A DNA stretch of 39,002 nt from M3007 sp040383605. GTDB lineage: Bacteria > Bacteroidota > Bacteroidia > Chitinophagales > Saprospiraceae. Positions 8,455 through 17,336 of the stretch are shown one piece after another. Each line of letters starts with the position of its first letter. The first letter of the stretch is position 1. A program made the translations under genes and the position numbers. The stretch covers positions 1-39,002 of the forward strand of contig JBEIDF010000010.1 in NCBI GenBank assembly GCA_040383605.1, given 5' to 3'. Below the pieces are notes generated by a model. That model did not search any database. It saw only the letters and a list, made by a program, of their open reading frames with translations, and was not told the origin of the DNA.

Positions 8455-8485
8455 CAAATGTAACACTTCTTTTCGGCTCACACAA
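8455..8485 (-). promoter_or_regulatory. Bacteroidota-type promoter of the rplM operon
   Basis: On the minus strand TTG (8485-8483) is followed after 20 bp by TACATTTG (8462-8455), a full match to the TAnnTTTG -7 element used by the primary sigma factor of Bacteroidota. It leaves a leader of about 110 bases before rplM, long enough for control by a ribosomal protein, though I see no specific fold. Confidence 0.6.
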
Positions 8486-8573
8486 GCTATCCGAAAAAAA
8501 ATATTTACCAAAAAGCGCTTAAAATATTGAAAATGAGGGGAAATTTTGACTACGCTTATAAAGAAGGGGCGTT

Positions 8574-9056
8574 TTATGCCGTCAGCACGTCTATCATGGT
8601 TTTGAGGGCCACAAAAATAGGTTCGCGGGCCTCTTTGCCAATAATACCGTCTGGTTCGCCTTCATCTTCGGTGACCGCTTCCTCGGCAAAGGCGAGCAGG
8701 TCTTCCTGCGGATAGCCTTCAAAGAAAGGATTCAGCCGGTCGCTGAATTGTTTGCCCGTGCTGTTCTCCATGATTTCATAGTTCTTTTCTTCTGCTTCGC
8801 CGATGGACTCCTCGCTGACCGGCTGCAGCGGGCCGTAGGCATTGTGGACCGTGCGCCACAGGATCAGGGCGAGGTATTCCAGGTATCCTCTTTCGTCTTC
8901 GTTGAGGAGGTGGAAATTTTCGTCGTTAAAGATGTAGGCAATCAGCACCGGCTGATTGGCAGTGAACTCCTCCATTATTTCCTCGTACTGCTCGTCGGAA
9001 ATTTGGTCGAGTTCATCAATGACTTTATCAATGGCGCTGGAAGTGATGGGTTTCAT
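8574..9056 (-). CDS. Acidic protein of unknown function (160 aa)
   Basis: I do not recognise a family. From ATG 9056 (MKPITSSAIDKVIDEL) the product has 160 residues, is strongly acidic, and looks helical with no signal peptide or membrane span, so it should be a soluble cytoplasmic protein. Visible blocks are DELDQISDEQYEEIMEEF, then NDENFHLLNEDERGYLEYLALILWRTV, then an acidic tail with EEAVTEDEGEPDGIIG. The frame is open 20 codons further up to 9116, but that part is basic, overlaps the promoter element at 9114-9121 and is not part of the protein. The gene is a single unit between lptB and the ribosomal operon. Confidence 0.75.
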   Translation of the reverse strand: MKPITSSAIDKVIDELDQISDEQYEEIMEEFTANQPVLIAYIFNDENFHLLNEDERGYLEYLALILWRTVHNAYGPLQPVSEESIGEAEEKNYEIMENSTGKQFSDRLNPFFEGYPQEDLLAFAEEAVTEDEGEPDGIIGKEAREPIFVALKTMIDVLTA

Positions 9057-9113
9057 AGACGGATCGGTTTTTGTAAGCGCAGGCAAAAATTTGCCACGCG
9101 CTCTGATACAGCG

Positions 9114-9121
9114 CAAAGGTA
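9114..9121 (-). promoter_or_regulatory. -7 element (TACCTTTG) before the acidic unknown gene
   Basis: TACCTTTG on the minus strand fits TAnnTTTG exactly and lies 58 bp before the chosen ATG at 9056. No TTG is found at the expected -33 distance, so support is moderate. Confidence 0.45.
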
Positions 9122-9202
9122 GGATTTTTTTTGAACCCGTGTAGCTGCGGCGCGGATCGCGTTTGAGCCGTTACAAACCTTTCTATGCGCGGCGCGGACG
9201 GC

Positions 9203-9946
9203 TTACAAATCGAGCACTTTCCGTTTGAGTTCGAAATTTCTGCCCAGATATACGGTGCGCACCAGTTCATCCGCAGCGAGTTCCTCGGCGGTTCCGGTGC
9301 GCAGGATGCTGCCTTCCACGAGCAGGTAGGCGCGGTCGGTGATGGAGAGGGTTTCCTGCACGTTGTGGTCGGTGATGAGGATGCCGATGTTTTTGGTTTT
9401 CAGTTTGGCTACGATATACTGGATATCTTCCACGGCGATGGGGTCAATCCCGGCGAAGGGCTCGTCGAGCAGGATAAATTTCGGGTCGGAAGCGAGCGCG
9501 CGCGCGATTTCGGTGCGACGCCGTTCGCCCCCGGAGAGCGTATCGCCGTGGCTTTTGCGCACTTTCTGGAGGTTAAATTCCTCGATCAGTTGCTCCAGTT
9601 TATCTTTTTGCGCCGCTTTGCCGGGCGTAGTCATTTCCAGCACGGCCATAATGTTATCCTCCACGCTGAGTTTTCGAAATACGCTGGGTTCCTGGGGCAG
9701 GTAGCCGATGCCTTTTTGGGCGCGTTTATACATGGGGAGGTCGGTGATCTCCTCGTCATTGAGATACACATGGCCTTCGGTGGGTTTGATAAAACCTACG
9801 ACCATATAGAAAGAGGTGGTTTTGCCGGCGCCGTTTGGTCCGAGCAGGCCGACGATTTCGCCCTGCCGCACGTTGAAATTCACATCCCGGACTACGGTGC
9901 GTTTGCCATAGATTTTGAGGAGGCGATCGGCGCGGAGTACCATCAT
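9203..9946 (-). CDS. lptB: LPS export ABC transporter ATP-binding protein
   Basis: A 247-residue ABC ATPase matching LptB. Walker A GPNGAGKTT is at 36-44, the Q-loop lies in IGYLPQEPSVFRKLSVEDN, the signature is LSGGERRRTEIARAL, Walker B is FILLDEPFAGIDP, and the switch histidine is in ITDHNVQETL. The Q-loop segment YLPQEPSVFRKL and the D-loop AGIDPIAV are specific to LptB. It drives the LptBFGC complex that pulls lipopolysaccharide from the inner membrane to the Lpt bridge. The start overlaps the yqeY stop in an ATGA, so it is translationally coupled to it. No lptA, lptC or lptFG gene is nearby in the window. Confidence 0.93.
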   Translation of the reverse strand: MMVLRADRLLKIYGKRTVVRDVNFNVRQGEIVGLLGPNGAGKTTSFYMVVGFIKPTEGHVYLNDEEITDLPMYKRAQKGIGYLPQEPSVFRKLSVEDNIMAVLEMTTPGKAAQKDKLEQLIEEFNLQKVRKSHGDTLSGGERRRTEIARALASDPKFILLDEPFAGIDPIAVEDIQYIVAKLKTKNIGILITDHNVQETLSITDRAYLLVEGSILRTGTAEELAADELVRTVYLGRNFELKRKVLDL

Positions 9947-10392
9947 CAGGCGAGCAGTTTTTTCACCATTTCCGAGATGGCGCGGCCTTCGGCTTTTCCG
10001 GCCAGTTGTTTGCTGGCGGCGCCCATGACCTTTCCGAAGTCGGCAGCGGAGCTGGCGCCTACCTGGGCGATAACGGCTTGGATAGCGGCTTCGAGTTCAG
10101 CGCCTTCCATCATCTGGGGCAGATACCGTTTGATGATTTCGATTTCTTCGCGCTCGATTTTCGCGAGGTCTTCGCGGCTGTTTTTTTCATAGATTTCGAG
10201 CGAGTCCTGGCGGGATTTGAGCAGTTTTTGCACAATCGCCACTTCGCGCGCTTCGTCTATGGTTTGTCCGCTGCCATCGGTTTTAGCGAGCAGGATAGCG
10301 CTTTTGATGGCGCGGATACCGCGGAGTGCGATCTCGTCTTTGGCTTTCATTGCGACGACGAGGTCTTGATTTATTTTTGTTTCTAAGCTCAT
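9946..10392 (-). CDS. GatB/YqeY domain protein
   Basis: A 148-residue stand-alone YqeY protein, homologous to the C-terminal tail domain of the amidotransferase subunit GatB. The start LETKINQDLVVAMKAKDEIALRGIRAIKSAI, the core EIEIIKRYLPQMM and the ending GKVMGAASKQLAGKAEGRAISEMVKKLL are all typical. The related tail in GatB contacts tRNA; the role of the free protein is not settled. It begins 10 bp after the nitroreductase gene and overlaps lptB by 3 bp, so the three form one transcript. Confidence 0.92.
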   Translation of the reverse strand: MSLETKINQDLVVAMKAKDEIALRGIRAIKSAILLAKTDGSGQTIDEAREVAIVQKLLKSRQDSLEIYEKNSREDLAKIEREEIEIIKRYLPQMMEGAELEAAIQAVIAQVGASSAADFGKVMGAASKQLAGKAEGRAISEMVKKLLA

Positions 10393-10402
10393 AATTGCGC
10401 TT

Positions 10403-10969
10403 TTATTTCCAGATTGTTTTTTCGGCGACGGGGCCTCGTTTACCCGGTATTTCCGGCATTTCGTGGCGGCCGATGTAGAACAGGCCCAGGCAGCGTTCGC
10501 CGGGTTGGAGTTTCAGAAAATCACCCGCTTCGAGGGCGGCCTTGGGCGAGCTCCAGAAGCATCCCAGACCGAGTTCGGTGCAGCTCAGCCACATATTTTG
10601 CACGGCCATGGCCACGGCGGCGATTTCTTCGAATTCCGGCACCCGGGCTTCGGGGTCGCGCTGCATACAGATGGCGATCACGGCGCCGGCGCGGCGCGGG
10701 TTTTCGCCGTTTTTCAGGTATTTCTCCTCCGAAAACTGCTCGGCGGGCGTCGTTTTTTTATAGTATTCCGACAGGTAATCGCCCAGGGCGTTCCGGCTTG
10801 CTTCCGACTGGAACACCTGGAAACGCCAGGGTTCGGTGAGCCGGTGCGTGGGCGCCCAATTGGCGTTTTCGAGCAGCAATTCAATCTCTTCGCGGCTGAC
10901 CGGCGCATCGGGCAGGTAGCTCTTGGGAAAAATGGAACGGCGGCGGCGAATAAGCGTAGTAATAGACAT
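10403..10969 (-). CDS. Nitroreductase family flavoprotein
   Basis: A 188-residue member of the nitroreductase family, which uses FMN and NAD(P)H to reduce nitro groups, quinones or similar acceptors as a homodimer. The N-terminal FMN phosphate-binding segment IRRRRSIFPKSY is at 7-18. ANWAPTHRLTEPWRF at about 36-50 is the second conserved block, and GLGCFWSSP with LGLFYIGRHEMPEIPGKRGPV near the end complete the fold. The length and the W-A-P-T-H block resemble the YdjA type. It heads the nitroreductase-yqeY-lptB transcript. The region just upstream is taken by the long palindrome at 10999-11172, whose AT-rich arm may supply promoter sequence. Confidence 0.9.
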   Translation of the reverse strand: MSITTLIRRRRSIFPKSYLPDAPVSREEIELLLENANWAPTHRLTEPWRFQVFQSEASRNALGDYLSEYYKKTTPAEQFSEEKYLKNGENPRRAGAVIAICMQRDPEARVPEFEEIAAVAMAVQNMWLSCTELGLGCFWSSPKAALEAGDFLKLQPGERCLGLFYIGRHEMPEIPGKRGPVAEKTIWK

Positions 10970-10998
10970 TGTTGTAGCGTTTGCGATAGGACGTGCGG

Positions 10999-11172
10999 CT
11001 TAGAGCATGTATAAAATTATATTTCTCGCTAATATGAAAGCCTTTTTCAGCCATACTTCGTTCCTTTTTTTCGCCGTAATTAGTCCCATTACGCCTGCAA
11101 AAAGCGCCTTGTCTGGCTAAAAAATCCTTTTCATATTAGCAGAGAATATAATTTTAGACATACTCTTAGAGC
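10999..11172. mobile_element. Long imperfect palindrome, MITE-like, on the moxR stop codon
   Basis: The arms 10999-11056 and 11111-11169 pair over about 58 bp with roughly ten mismatches; the inner part also pairs partly. Outer arm ends read ATGTATAAAATTATATT and, inverted, ATGTCTAAAATTATATT. The octamer CTTAGAGC stands at both ends (10999-11006 and 11165-11172) in direct orientation, like a target-site duplication, and the right copy contains the moxR stop codon. There is no open frame inside. It could be a non-autonomous element, or a strong hairpin that ends the moxR transcript. Confidence 0.6.
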
Positions 11173-12131
11173 AGCGCTTCGATAATATTCTCTTCCGTAA
11201 TGCCGTCGGCTTCCGCCCGGAAATTGCGGATGATGCGATGGCGCAATACGAGGTTGGCCACGGCCTGCACATCTTCGATATCCGGCGAGTATTTCCCGCG
11301 GATGGCGGCGTGGCATTTTGCGCCGAGTACCAGGTACTGGCTGGCGCGGGGGCCTGCGCCCCAGGCGAGGTAGTCGTTGGTTTCTTTGATTGCGCCCGGG
11401 GTGTTGGGGCGGGTTTTGGACACCAGTTTCACTGCGTACTCCAGCACATTATCTGCCACCGGGATTTTGCGGATCACCTGGTGAAACGCCAGGATATCCG
11501 CGGCGGTGAGAATGTGGCGCAATTCCGCCTGATGGGCCGAGGTCGTATTTTTCACCACGGCGACCTCCTGTTCGTAGCTCGGATAGTGGAGCGGAATATT
11601 GAACATGAAGCGGTCGAGCTGCGCTTCCGGCAGCGGGTACGTACCCTCCTGTTCAATCGGGTTTTGCGTGGCGAGCACGAAGAACGGCGCCTGCAATTCG
11701 TGGCGGACGCCGCTCACCGTCACGGCGCGTTCCTGCATCGCTTCCAGCAGTGCAGCCTGCGTTTTGGGCGGCGTACGGTTGATCTCGTCTGCCAGCACAA
11801 TATTGGCGAAAATCGGGCCGCGATTGAAGCGGAAATGGCGGTCTTCGTCCAATATTTCCGCACCGACAATATCTGAGGGCATCAGGTCGGGCGTAAACTG
11901 AATCCGCTTGAACTCCAAATCCAGCACTTTAGCGATCGTGCTCACAAGCAGGGTTTTTGCCAAGCCAGGCACCCCGACCAGCAGCGAGTGGCCATTGGAG
12001 AACAAGGAGATGATGACCGCCCGGACGACGTCCTCCTGGCCTACGATGATTTTGCCGATTTCGGCGGAAAGGTCTTTATAGGCTTGCGCGAGCGCGTCAA
12101 CGGCCTCAACATCCGATTTAAACTGCGACAT
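11166..12131 (-). CDS. MoxR-family AAA+ ATPase
   Basis: A 321-residue MoxR AAA+ ATPase. Walker A is GVPGLAKT at 53-60 and Walker B plus the MoxR-specific stretch is VLADEINRTPPKTQAALLEAMQE. Sensor 1 lies in FVLATQNPIEQEGTYPLPEAQLDRFMF, and the C-terminal lid has RASQYLVLGAKCHAAIRGKYSP. MoxR proteins act as chaperone-like ATPases, usually with VWA-domain partners, in maturation of other proteins or complexes. Here the next genes are unrelated, so no partner is adjacent; a VWA protein gene lies at 37886-39001, some 25 kb away. The gene ends inside the terminal repeat of the palindrome. Confidence 0.93.
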   Translation of the reverse strand: MSQFKSDVEAVDALAQAYKDLSAEIGKIIVGQEDVVRAVIISLFSNGHSLLVGVPGLAKTLLVSTIAKVLDLEFKRIQFTPDLMPSDIVGAEILDEDRHFRFNRGPIFANIVLADEINRTPPKTQAALLEAMQERAVTVSGVRHELQAPFFVLATQNPIEQEGTYPLPEAQLDRFMFNIPLHYPSYEQEVAVVKNTTSAHQAELRHILTAADILAFHQVIRKIPVADNVLEYAVKLVSKTRPNTPGAIKETNDYLAWGAGPRASQYLVLGAKCHAAIRGKYSPDIEDVQAVANLVLRHRIIRNFRAEADGITEENIIEALL

Positions 12132-12210
12132 GGAATGGATTGAAAGGTTAAGTATTTAAAATGGCGAATTAAACGCCGTTCAGACGGCATTTGTTTTGCG
12201 CGGAGCGGCG

Positions 12211-12218
12211 CAAAGTTA
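12211..12218 (-). promoter_or_regulatory. -7 element (TAACTTTG) before moxR
   Basis: TAACTTTG on the minus strand matches TAnnTTTG and lies 80 bp before the moxR ATG. No TTG stands at the normal distance upstream, so this is a moderate call. Confidence 0.45.
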
Positions 12219-12278
12219 GGGAGAATGTATGAGAACGAATACGGAATGTTTTTCCGCCCGCGCACGCGCTGAAAAAGA

Positions 12279-13577
12279 TCAGCGCTCGAACTCAATAATG
12301 TATTCCGAGCAGTATTTACTCAGATCGGAGTACTTGAAAAACAGCCGGGCGCGCTTGCCCAGGCGCAGGCTGGTGCGTTTGTCGGCGATGTCCTCCGGGG
12401 TATTCATCGGTTGGAGCGACGGGTACCACATCACATGGCCGGGCTTGGCGACGAGCAGCTGCGGTTTGCTCCAATCTTGCGAATGAGCGCCTTCGCCGAG
12501 TTCCTTGTGGGGGTTGAAGGATATATAGAGTTCGTCGCCGACCCACGATTGACCTTCCACTTTTCCCATCAGCATCACCCAGCAATTCAAATACGTATTC
12601 CAACTCACGGAAGGCCCCCAGTGAAAGCCGCCGGTAGGTGAGGAAGCCGGGCCGCCGCCTTCGTTTCGGGGAATTTGCAGGGCAGCGATGGGTTTTCCGA
12701 CGCCGTCCCAAGGGACGTGAAAACCCTTGCCGTCCCAACGCTTGGCCTTGCCCTGCGGCTGGTCTAAGTCGGCCAGCCGGATTCGGGCAACGCTGATGCA
12801 CTGGCCGCTCCACTCCGTATCCGGATTATAGTTGGTCGGATCGTACACGCCGGGATAGCCGTATTCGCCGTAGAACAGGTAGAGGTAGTCGCCCACGGCC
12901 ACCGCCGAGGGGTCGCCCACGCCGCCGGCGAAGGTTTTGGAGGTGTTGTGCGGCTTCAGGATCATGCGCGGCTGTTTGTCCTCGAGAAACAGGCCTTTGT
13001 TTTCCCAACTCCAACCACCGTCAGTAGATTTCATAATGCCGATCCGGCACACGGCGGCGGGTGTGATGCGTTCGGTGAGGCCCAGGGGCCAATTTTGATC
13101 TATGTATCCCGTACCGGACACGGAATCGTAGGGCAGGGTCTCCGGGTAGTTTTCGTTGTGGTACACGGCGTACAGGGTGCGGCCGCGCGGGTCGCGGGCG
13201 TCCTGATACACGGTTTCAAACCATACGGCGCCGTGCAGCCCAGCCTCGCCGATCGGCGCGTTGAGCGGCAAAGCCGGCGCGATGTAGGCGGAAGCCGGAT
13301 TGCTGAATGCCTCGTCGGCATGCCGGCCGCTGGAGAATTTCAAATCGCGGGCATATCCCCAAACCGGATCCTCGCCGTATTTTCCGGGAAAAATGCGAAA
13401 GGTATCGTCCACCCAAGCCTCCGCCATATTGCAGTCCACAAAATTGTTGAACCGAAAGGTGTCAGTCTGAATCAACCGGAACCGGGGCGACTGGACGGTT
13501 TCGGGCGACTGGCAGGCTTCCAAAAACAAGGGCGCCAGGAATGCGGCGCGGAAAAATGCAGGGAGTATATTAGGCAT
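12279..13577 (-). CDS. Surface or periplasmic lipoprotein, probable beta-propeller glycosidase-like
   Basis: A 432-residue lipoprotein: the N terminus MPNILPAFFRAAFLAPLFLEAC carries a lipobox ending at Cys22. The mature part has alternating strand patterns and blocks typical of sialidase- or GH43-like propellers, for example a bacterial-neuraminidase-like KSTDGGWSWENKGLFL at about 184-199. GVGDPSAVAVGDYLYLFYGEYG and FHWGPSVSWNTYLNCWVMLMGK follow in the same style, as in DUF4185-type proteins. A carbohydrate-directed role is inference; I cannot assign catalytic residues. The gene begins 15 bp after the SprB-repeat gene, so both are likely co-transcribed and both are exported. Confidence 0.7.
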   Translation of the reverse strand: MPNILPAFFRAAFLAPLFLEACQSPETVQSPRFRLIQTDTFRFNNFVDCNMAEAWVDDTFRIFPGKYGEDPVWGYARDLKFSSGRHADEAFSNPASAYIAPALPLNAPIGEAGLHGAVWFETVYQDARDPRGRTLYAVYHNENYPETLPYDSVSGTGYIDQNWPLGLTERITPAAVCRIGIMKSTDGGWSWENKGLFLEDKQPRMILKPHNTSKTFAGGVGDPSAVAVGDYLYLFYGEYGYPGVYDPTNYNPDTEWSGQCISVARIRLADLDQPQGKAKRWDGKGFHVPWDGVGKPIAALQIPRNEGGGPASSPTGGFHWGPSVSWNTYLNCWVMLMGKVEGQSWVGDELYISFNPHKELGEGAHSQDWSKPQLLVAKPGHVMWYPSLQPMNTPEDIADKRTSLRLGKRARLFFKYSDLSKYCSEYIIEFER

Positions 13578-13592
13578 ACAAACAGACGTGGT

Positions 13593-16500
13593 CTAAAATT
13601 TAGATATTTTTACGGTCCGCCGCGCGCCATCTCCAAAGGTAATCCGGACGAAATAAAGCCCGGAGGCCAAATCTCCCACCGGAATTTCCAGCATCGTACG
13701 CGCGGTTTTTGGAATGACTTGCACGCGGAGCACTGCCCCGCTCGGCGCGATCAGTTCTACCTTCGCCTCGCTGTCGAGGGCGGCCATATTCTCAATCTGC
13801 AATACCTCGGAGACCGGATTCGGGTAAACCCGGATCGCATCCGGAAAAGCCATATTCATCTCCAGGGCCCGGATTTCAGAATACGCCGCCAAACCGAAGG
13901 GATCCACCCGCCGGATTCGATAGTAGTTCATGCCCCGCACAGGCGTTTGGTGGATTGCCGCGTAGTTATTTTCACCGAGCGGATTGAATTTGCCGAGCAG
14001 GGTTTCCACAGGCGCCCAGCGAATCTGATCCGGCGCGTGCTCCAGGGTGTAAGTAAATTGAACCGGTTCCGGCAAGGTGCGCCAAACCGCTTGTACATTG
14101 GCGTCCTCCATGGCCGCTACGGTAAAATCCGCCAGGAAAGAACCGCATCCGGGCGAACCGGCGGGCAACACCGTGATGGTAACGATATTAGATTCCAAAA
14201 ACTGAATACAGCCGGCCCTGCGCGCGCGGCGCAGAAAATAGGCCGTTTCCGTCAGCGCGGGCGGCTGGTAATTGGCGCCGGAAGCGCCCGGGATATCCAC
14301 CCAGACGGGCTGTGCCGGGTCGGACAGGTCGAGTTGGCGCCAGGCAAATTCGATGGATCCCTGGCCGCCGCCGGGCGGCGTCACCTGGGCGAGGAGCGCA
14401 GGCATATCGCCGGCGCAAATGGTCTGATTGCAACAGATGAGGCCAGCGTTGATTACGTTTTGGCACAGCAGGTGGACGCCGGCGTCCAGGCAGAGGTTGT
14501 CGCTTTGCGCATTGGGTATGACCACGAGATCGGTGCGGCCATTGGCGTTGACGTCGCTGTCCAGGCAATCATCGTTGAATTGATTTTTTGCGGCCCATTG
14601 GAATCCAAAAGGCAGTCCGGAAAATACCAGCACATAATTGCCCGGCAGCACGCAATCAAAATTGTACATCCCGTCCGGACCAGTCGTATCGCGTTGCAGG
14701 ATCACATCGTCCGAGGTGCCGAAGATGCCGTCCGGGCCTGCCTGGGTCAGTCGGACGATGATATTATTCACGCCCTCCGTTTCCTGGGGATCCTGGAATC
14801 CGTTCTGGTTGTCATCGTACCAGATCCAGTCGCCGACGTTGATGCCATTCGGCGTAAAGAATATGGATACAATCGCCGTATCCCGGCAGCCGGCGGCATC
14901 GGTCACAATGACAATATTGCTGCCGGCGGAGAGACTGTCTGCCTCCGGGCCAAGCTCCCCGTTTTCCCACTCATAGAGATAGGGCGCCGTACCGCCCGAA
15001 GCGGATACGATGGCCGTTCCAAACATGCTGCAATTTTGTTTGGTCGTGGACACCACGGCGATCACCGGGGCGTTGGGCGCGGACACGGTCAGGGAGGCGG
15101 TTCCGGTGCATCCGTTCGCATCCGTTACCGTAATCGTATAAGCGCCGGGCGGCAAGTTGGAAACACTGGCCGTGGTGTAGTTGCCGGGCGTCCAAAGGTA
15201 GGTATAAGGCGGAACGCCGCCCGTAACGGACACGGTTGCCGTGGCGCCGGTCAGGCAGCCGGCCGGCGCCGTGAGGGTTGCTACCGGATTGGGCAGGGTA
15301 GGTGCGAGCACGGTATCGCAGGCCGTATTCATACAGCCCTGGCTGTCCATGACCGTCACGCAGTAGATACCCGGCGCCAGGCTGTCGGCAACAGCGCCTG
15401 TATCGCCGTTACTCCACAGGAAAGTATAGGGCGGCGTGCCGCCGCTCGCTATGCCAGCCTGCAGGACGGCGGTGGCCAGGCAGCTGCCCGGTGTGATATT
15501 GGTGATGACGACGACCGGGGCGTTGGGCGGCGGGTTGATGACCACGCAGGCGGTGTCGGCGCAGCCATTGGCGTCGGTGAGCGTGACACAGCGGATGCCC
15601 GGCGCCAGGCTGTCGGCCACGGCGGTGGTATCACCGTTATCCCAGAGGAAACTGTACGGCGGCAATCCGCCGCTTACCAAAGCCTGTGCACTGCCGCCGA
15701 CGTTACAAGCGGCGTGCGCGAGTACCAGGATGCTGAGTTCCGGACGCGGGATTTGCCCCATCGTAAAATTGCCGACGAACACACAGCCGGCTGCATCGGT
15801 CACTGTGACGGTATGCGCGCCGGGCGACAAGCTGTCGGCGGTCGGGCCGGTTTGTCCGTTGTCCCATTGAATACTATAAGGTGGCAGGCCGCCGCTGACT
15901 GCGACGGAAGCCTGGCCACCGACCAGGCAGCCGGCGAGCGAGTCAATCTGGATTTGCACGTCCACGGGCGCGCAGGCGGGAATGAATACCGACGCCGTGT
16001 CCGTACAGCCGGAAACCAGATCCGTCACCGTGACGGTATGCGGCCCGGCGGTGAGGCTATCGGCTGCTGCCGAGGTCTCGCCGTTGTCCCACAGATAGCT
16101 GTAATTTCCCGAGCCGGCGCTGACCGCCGCTGCGGCGCTACCGGGAAGGGCGCAACCCGCGCAGCCGGTTATTTGGATTTCAATGGCGATCGTATCGGCC
16201 TTTTGAATGGAGATGCTATCGGTTCGCGTGCAAAAATTGGCATCAGTCAGCATCGCAGTATAGACGCCGGTCGTGAGGCCGCAAATCGTATCGGCCGCTG
16301 CTCCGGTGCTCCAAACCAGCGTGTAGGGCGGCGTGCCGCCGCTGTAGGCGGCCGTTGCACAGGCGATGCCCGCGCAGCTGAAATCACCGAGGGCGGTCAG
16401 TGCAAGTACAAGCGGGGCCGGTTGAAGCACTTCGCCGGTCAGGCTGTTCTGACAGCCATTGATGTCTGTGACGGTCACGGAATACGCGCCGGCGGGCAGA

Positions 16501-17189
16501 TTAGAAGCCGTGGCCGTGGTATCGCCGCTACTCCATATATAGGTGTAGGGCGGCGTGCCCGACATCGGCGACACCTTGATCGAGCCGGTCGAGTCCCCGT
16601 GGCAGCGCACATCCGTGGGTGTCAGCATGAGCCAGAGCCCTTCGTCCCAGAATTCGACGGTTCCGGATCCTGTTGCCGTGCAGCCATTCGCGTCTGTGAC
16701 CGTTACCGCGTAAGTTCCGGCGGCCAGGCCGGTGATCTGGGCCGTGCTGCCATTGTTGCTCCAAGTGTAGGCGTAGGGCGGCGTGCCGCCGAACGGCACG
16801 GCGGTGGCCGATCCGTCGGGTGCGATGGCGCAGATTTGCTGTTCGGTTACGATGGCAACGCCCAGCGCCGCGGGTTCGGTAATCGAAACGGTATCCGACG
16901 CAGATTGCCCCTGGCTGTCGAATACCGTAACGCTGTACACGCCGGCCGGCAGTGCGGCGTTCTGCGCGGTCAGGCCGTTGCTCCAGAGGTAGTTAAACGG
17001 CGGCTGCGCATTCCCGGTAACCGATACCGTTGCCGTGCTCGCGCCGCCCTGGCAGGCAATGGCCGTGAAGGTGATGACCGCCTCCATGGATTGTGCGGCG
17101 GCGCGGCCTGTGCAAAGCGTCAGGATGAGCAGCACGGCGAATAAATGCGTGGGGGTCGGGCGTGTTGGATGCGTTAAGCGTAGTAACAT
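13593..17189 (-). CDS. Secreted SprB-repeat protein with SdrD-B-like domain and T9SS sorting domain
   Basis: A 1198-residue exported protein. A signal peptide (cleavage near AAAQS, residue 33) is followed by ten SprB-type repeats up to about residue 770. Each has [PS]-P-[YF]-x-[YFL]-x-W, then D-S-L-x-P-G or N-L-P-A-G, then V-T-V-T-D-x-x-G-C. Next comes an SdrD B-like module (VGDWIWYDDNQNGFQDPQE) and a cysteine-bearing region. The last ~85 residues (IRVYPNPVSEVLQIEN to RRTVKISKF) form a type A T9SS C-terminal domain for export by the type IX system and attachment outside. SprB repeats occur in gliding adhesins; adhesion is inferred. Because the repeats are GC-rich, the opposite strand shows a very long false frame. 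Confidence 0.93.
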   Translation of the reverse strand: MLLRLTHPTRPTPTHLFAVLLILTLCTGRAAAQSMEAVITFTAIACQGGASTATVSVTGNAQPPFNYLWSNGLTAQNAALPAGVYSVTVFDSQGQSASDTVSITEPAALGVAIVTEQQICAIAPDGSATAVPFGGTPPYAYTWSNNGSTAQITGLAAGTYAVTVTDANGCTATGSGTVEFWDEGLWLMLTPTDVRCHGDSTGSIKVSPMSGTPPYTYIWSSGDTTATASNLPAGAYSVTVTDINGCQNSLTGEVLQPAPLVLALTALGDFSCAGIACATAAYSGGTPPYTLVWSTGAAADTICGLTTGVYTAMLTDANFCTRTDSISIQKADTIAIEIQITGCAGCALPGSAAAAVSAGSGNYSYLWDNGETSAAADSLTAGPHTVTVTDLVSGCTDTASVFIPACAPVDVQIQIDSLAGCLVGGQASVAVSGGLPPYSIQWDNGQTGPTADSLSPGAHTVTVTDAAGCVFVGNFTMGQIPRPELSILVLAHAACNVGGSAQALVSGGLPPYSFLWDNGDTTAVADSLAPGIRCVTLTDANGCADTACVVINPPPNAPVVVITNITPGSCLATAVLQAGIASGGTPPYTFLWSNGDTGAVADSLAPGIYCVTVMDSQGCMNTACDTVLAPTLPNPVATLTAPAGCLTGATATVSVTGGVPPYTYLWTPGNYTTASVSNLPPGAYTITVTDANGCTGTASLTVSAPNAPVIAVVSTTKQNCSMFGTAIVSASGGTAPYLYEWENGELGPEADSLSAGSNIVIVTDAAGCRDTAIVSIFFTPNGINVGDWIWYDDNQNGFQDPQETEGVNNIIVRLTQAGPDGIFGTSDDVILQRDTTGPDGMYNFDCVLPGNYVLVFSGLPFGFQWAAKNQFNDDCLDSDVNANGRTDLVVIPNAQSDNLCLDAGVHLLCQNVINAGLICCNQTICAGDMPALLAQVTPPGGGQGSIEFAWRQLDLSDPAQPVWVDIPGASGANYQPPALTETAYFLRRARRAGCIQFLESNIVTITVLPAGSPGCGSFLADFTVAAMEDANVQAVWRTLPEPVQFTYTLEHAPDQIRWAPVETLLGKFNPLGENNYAAIHQTPVRGMNYYRIRRVDPFGLAAYSEIRALEMNMAFPDAIRVYPNPVSEVLQIENMAALDSEAKVELIAPSGAVLRVQVIPKTARTMLEIPVGDLASGLYFVRITFGDGARRTVKISKF

Positions 17190-17243
17190 GAGCGATTAGC
17201 CTGGGATGAGCGATAAAAATGCCGCGGCAAAGCTGCAATAATA

Positions 17244-17251
17244 CAAAAATA
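17244..17251 (-). promoter_or_regulatory. -7 element (TATTTTTG) before the SprB-repeat gene
   Basis: TATTTTTG on the minus strand matches TAnnTTTG and lies 55 bp before the ATG at 17189. A fitting -33 TTG is not visible. Confidence 0.4.
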
Positions 17252-17336
17252 CTACCAGATTGGATAAAATACGTCATGCACCCGGATTATTACACACCGA
17301 TTACAACAGTTTTTACACTTGTTGCCGAAAATTCGC

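Noticed and set aside
12948..17144. A 1398-codon plus-strand open frame opposite the SprB-repeat gene
   Set aside because: It is a mirror of GC-rich repeated codons. Its translation has no coherent domains, while the minus-strand frame has a signal peptide, ten SprB repeats and a T9SS domain.
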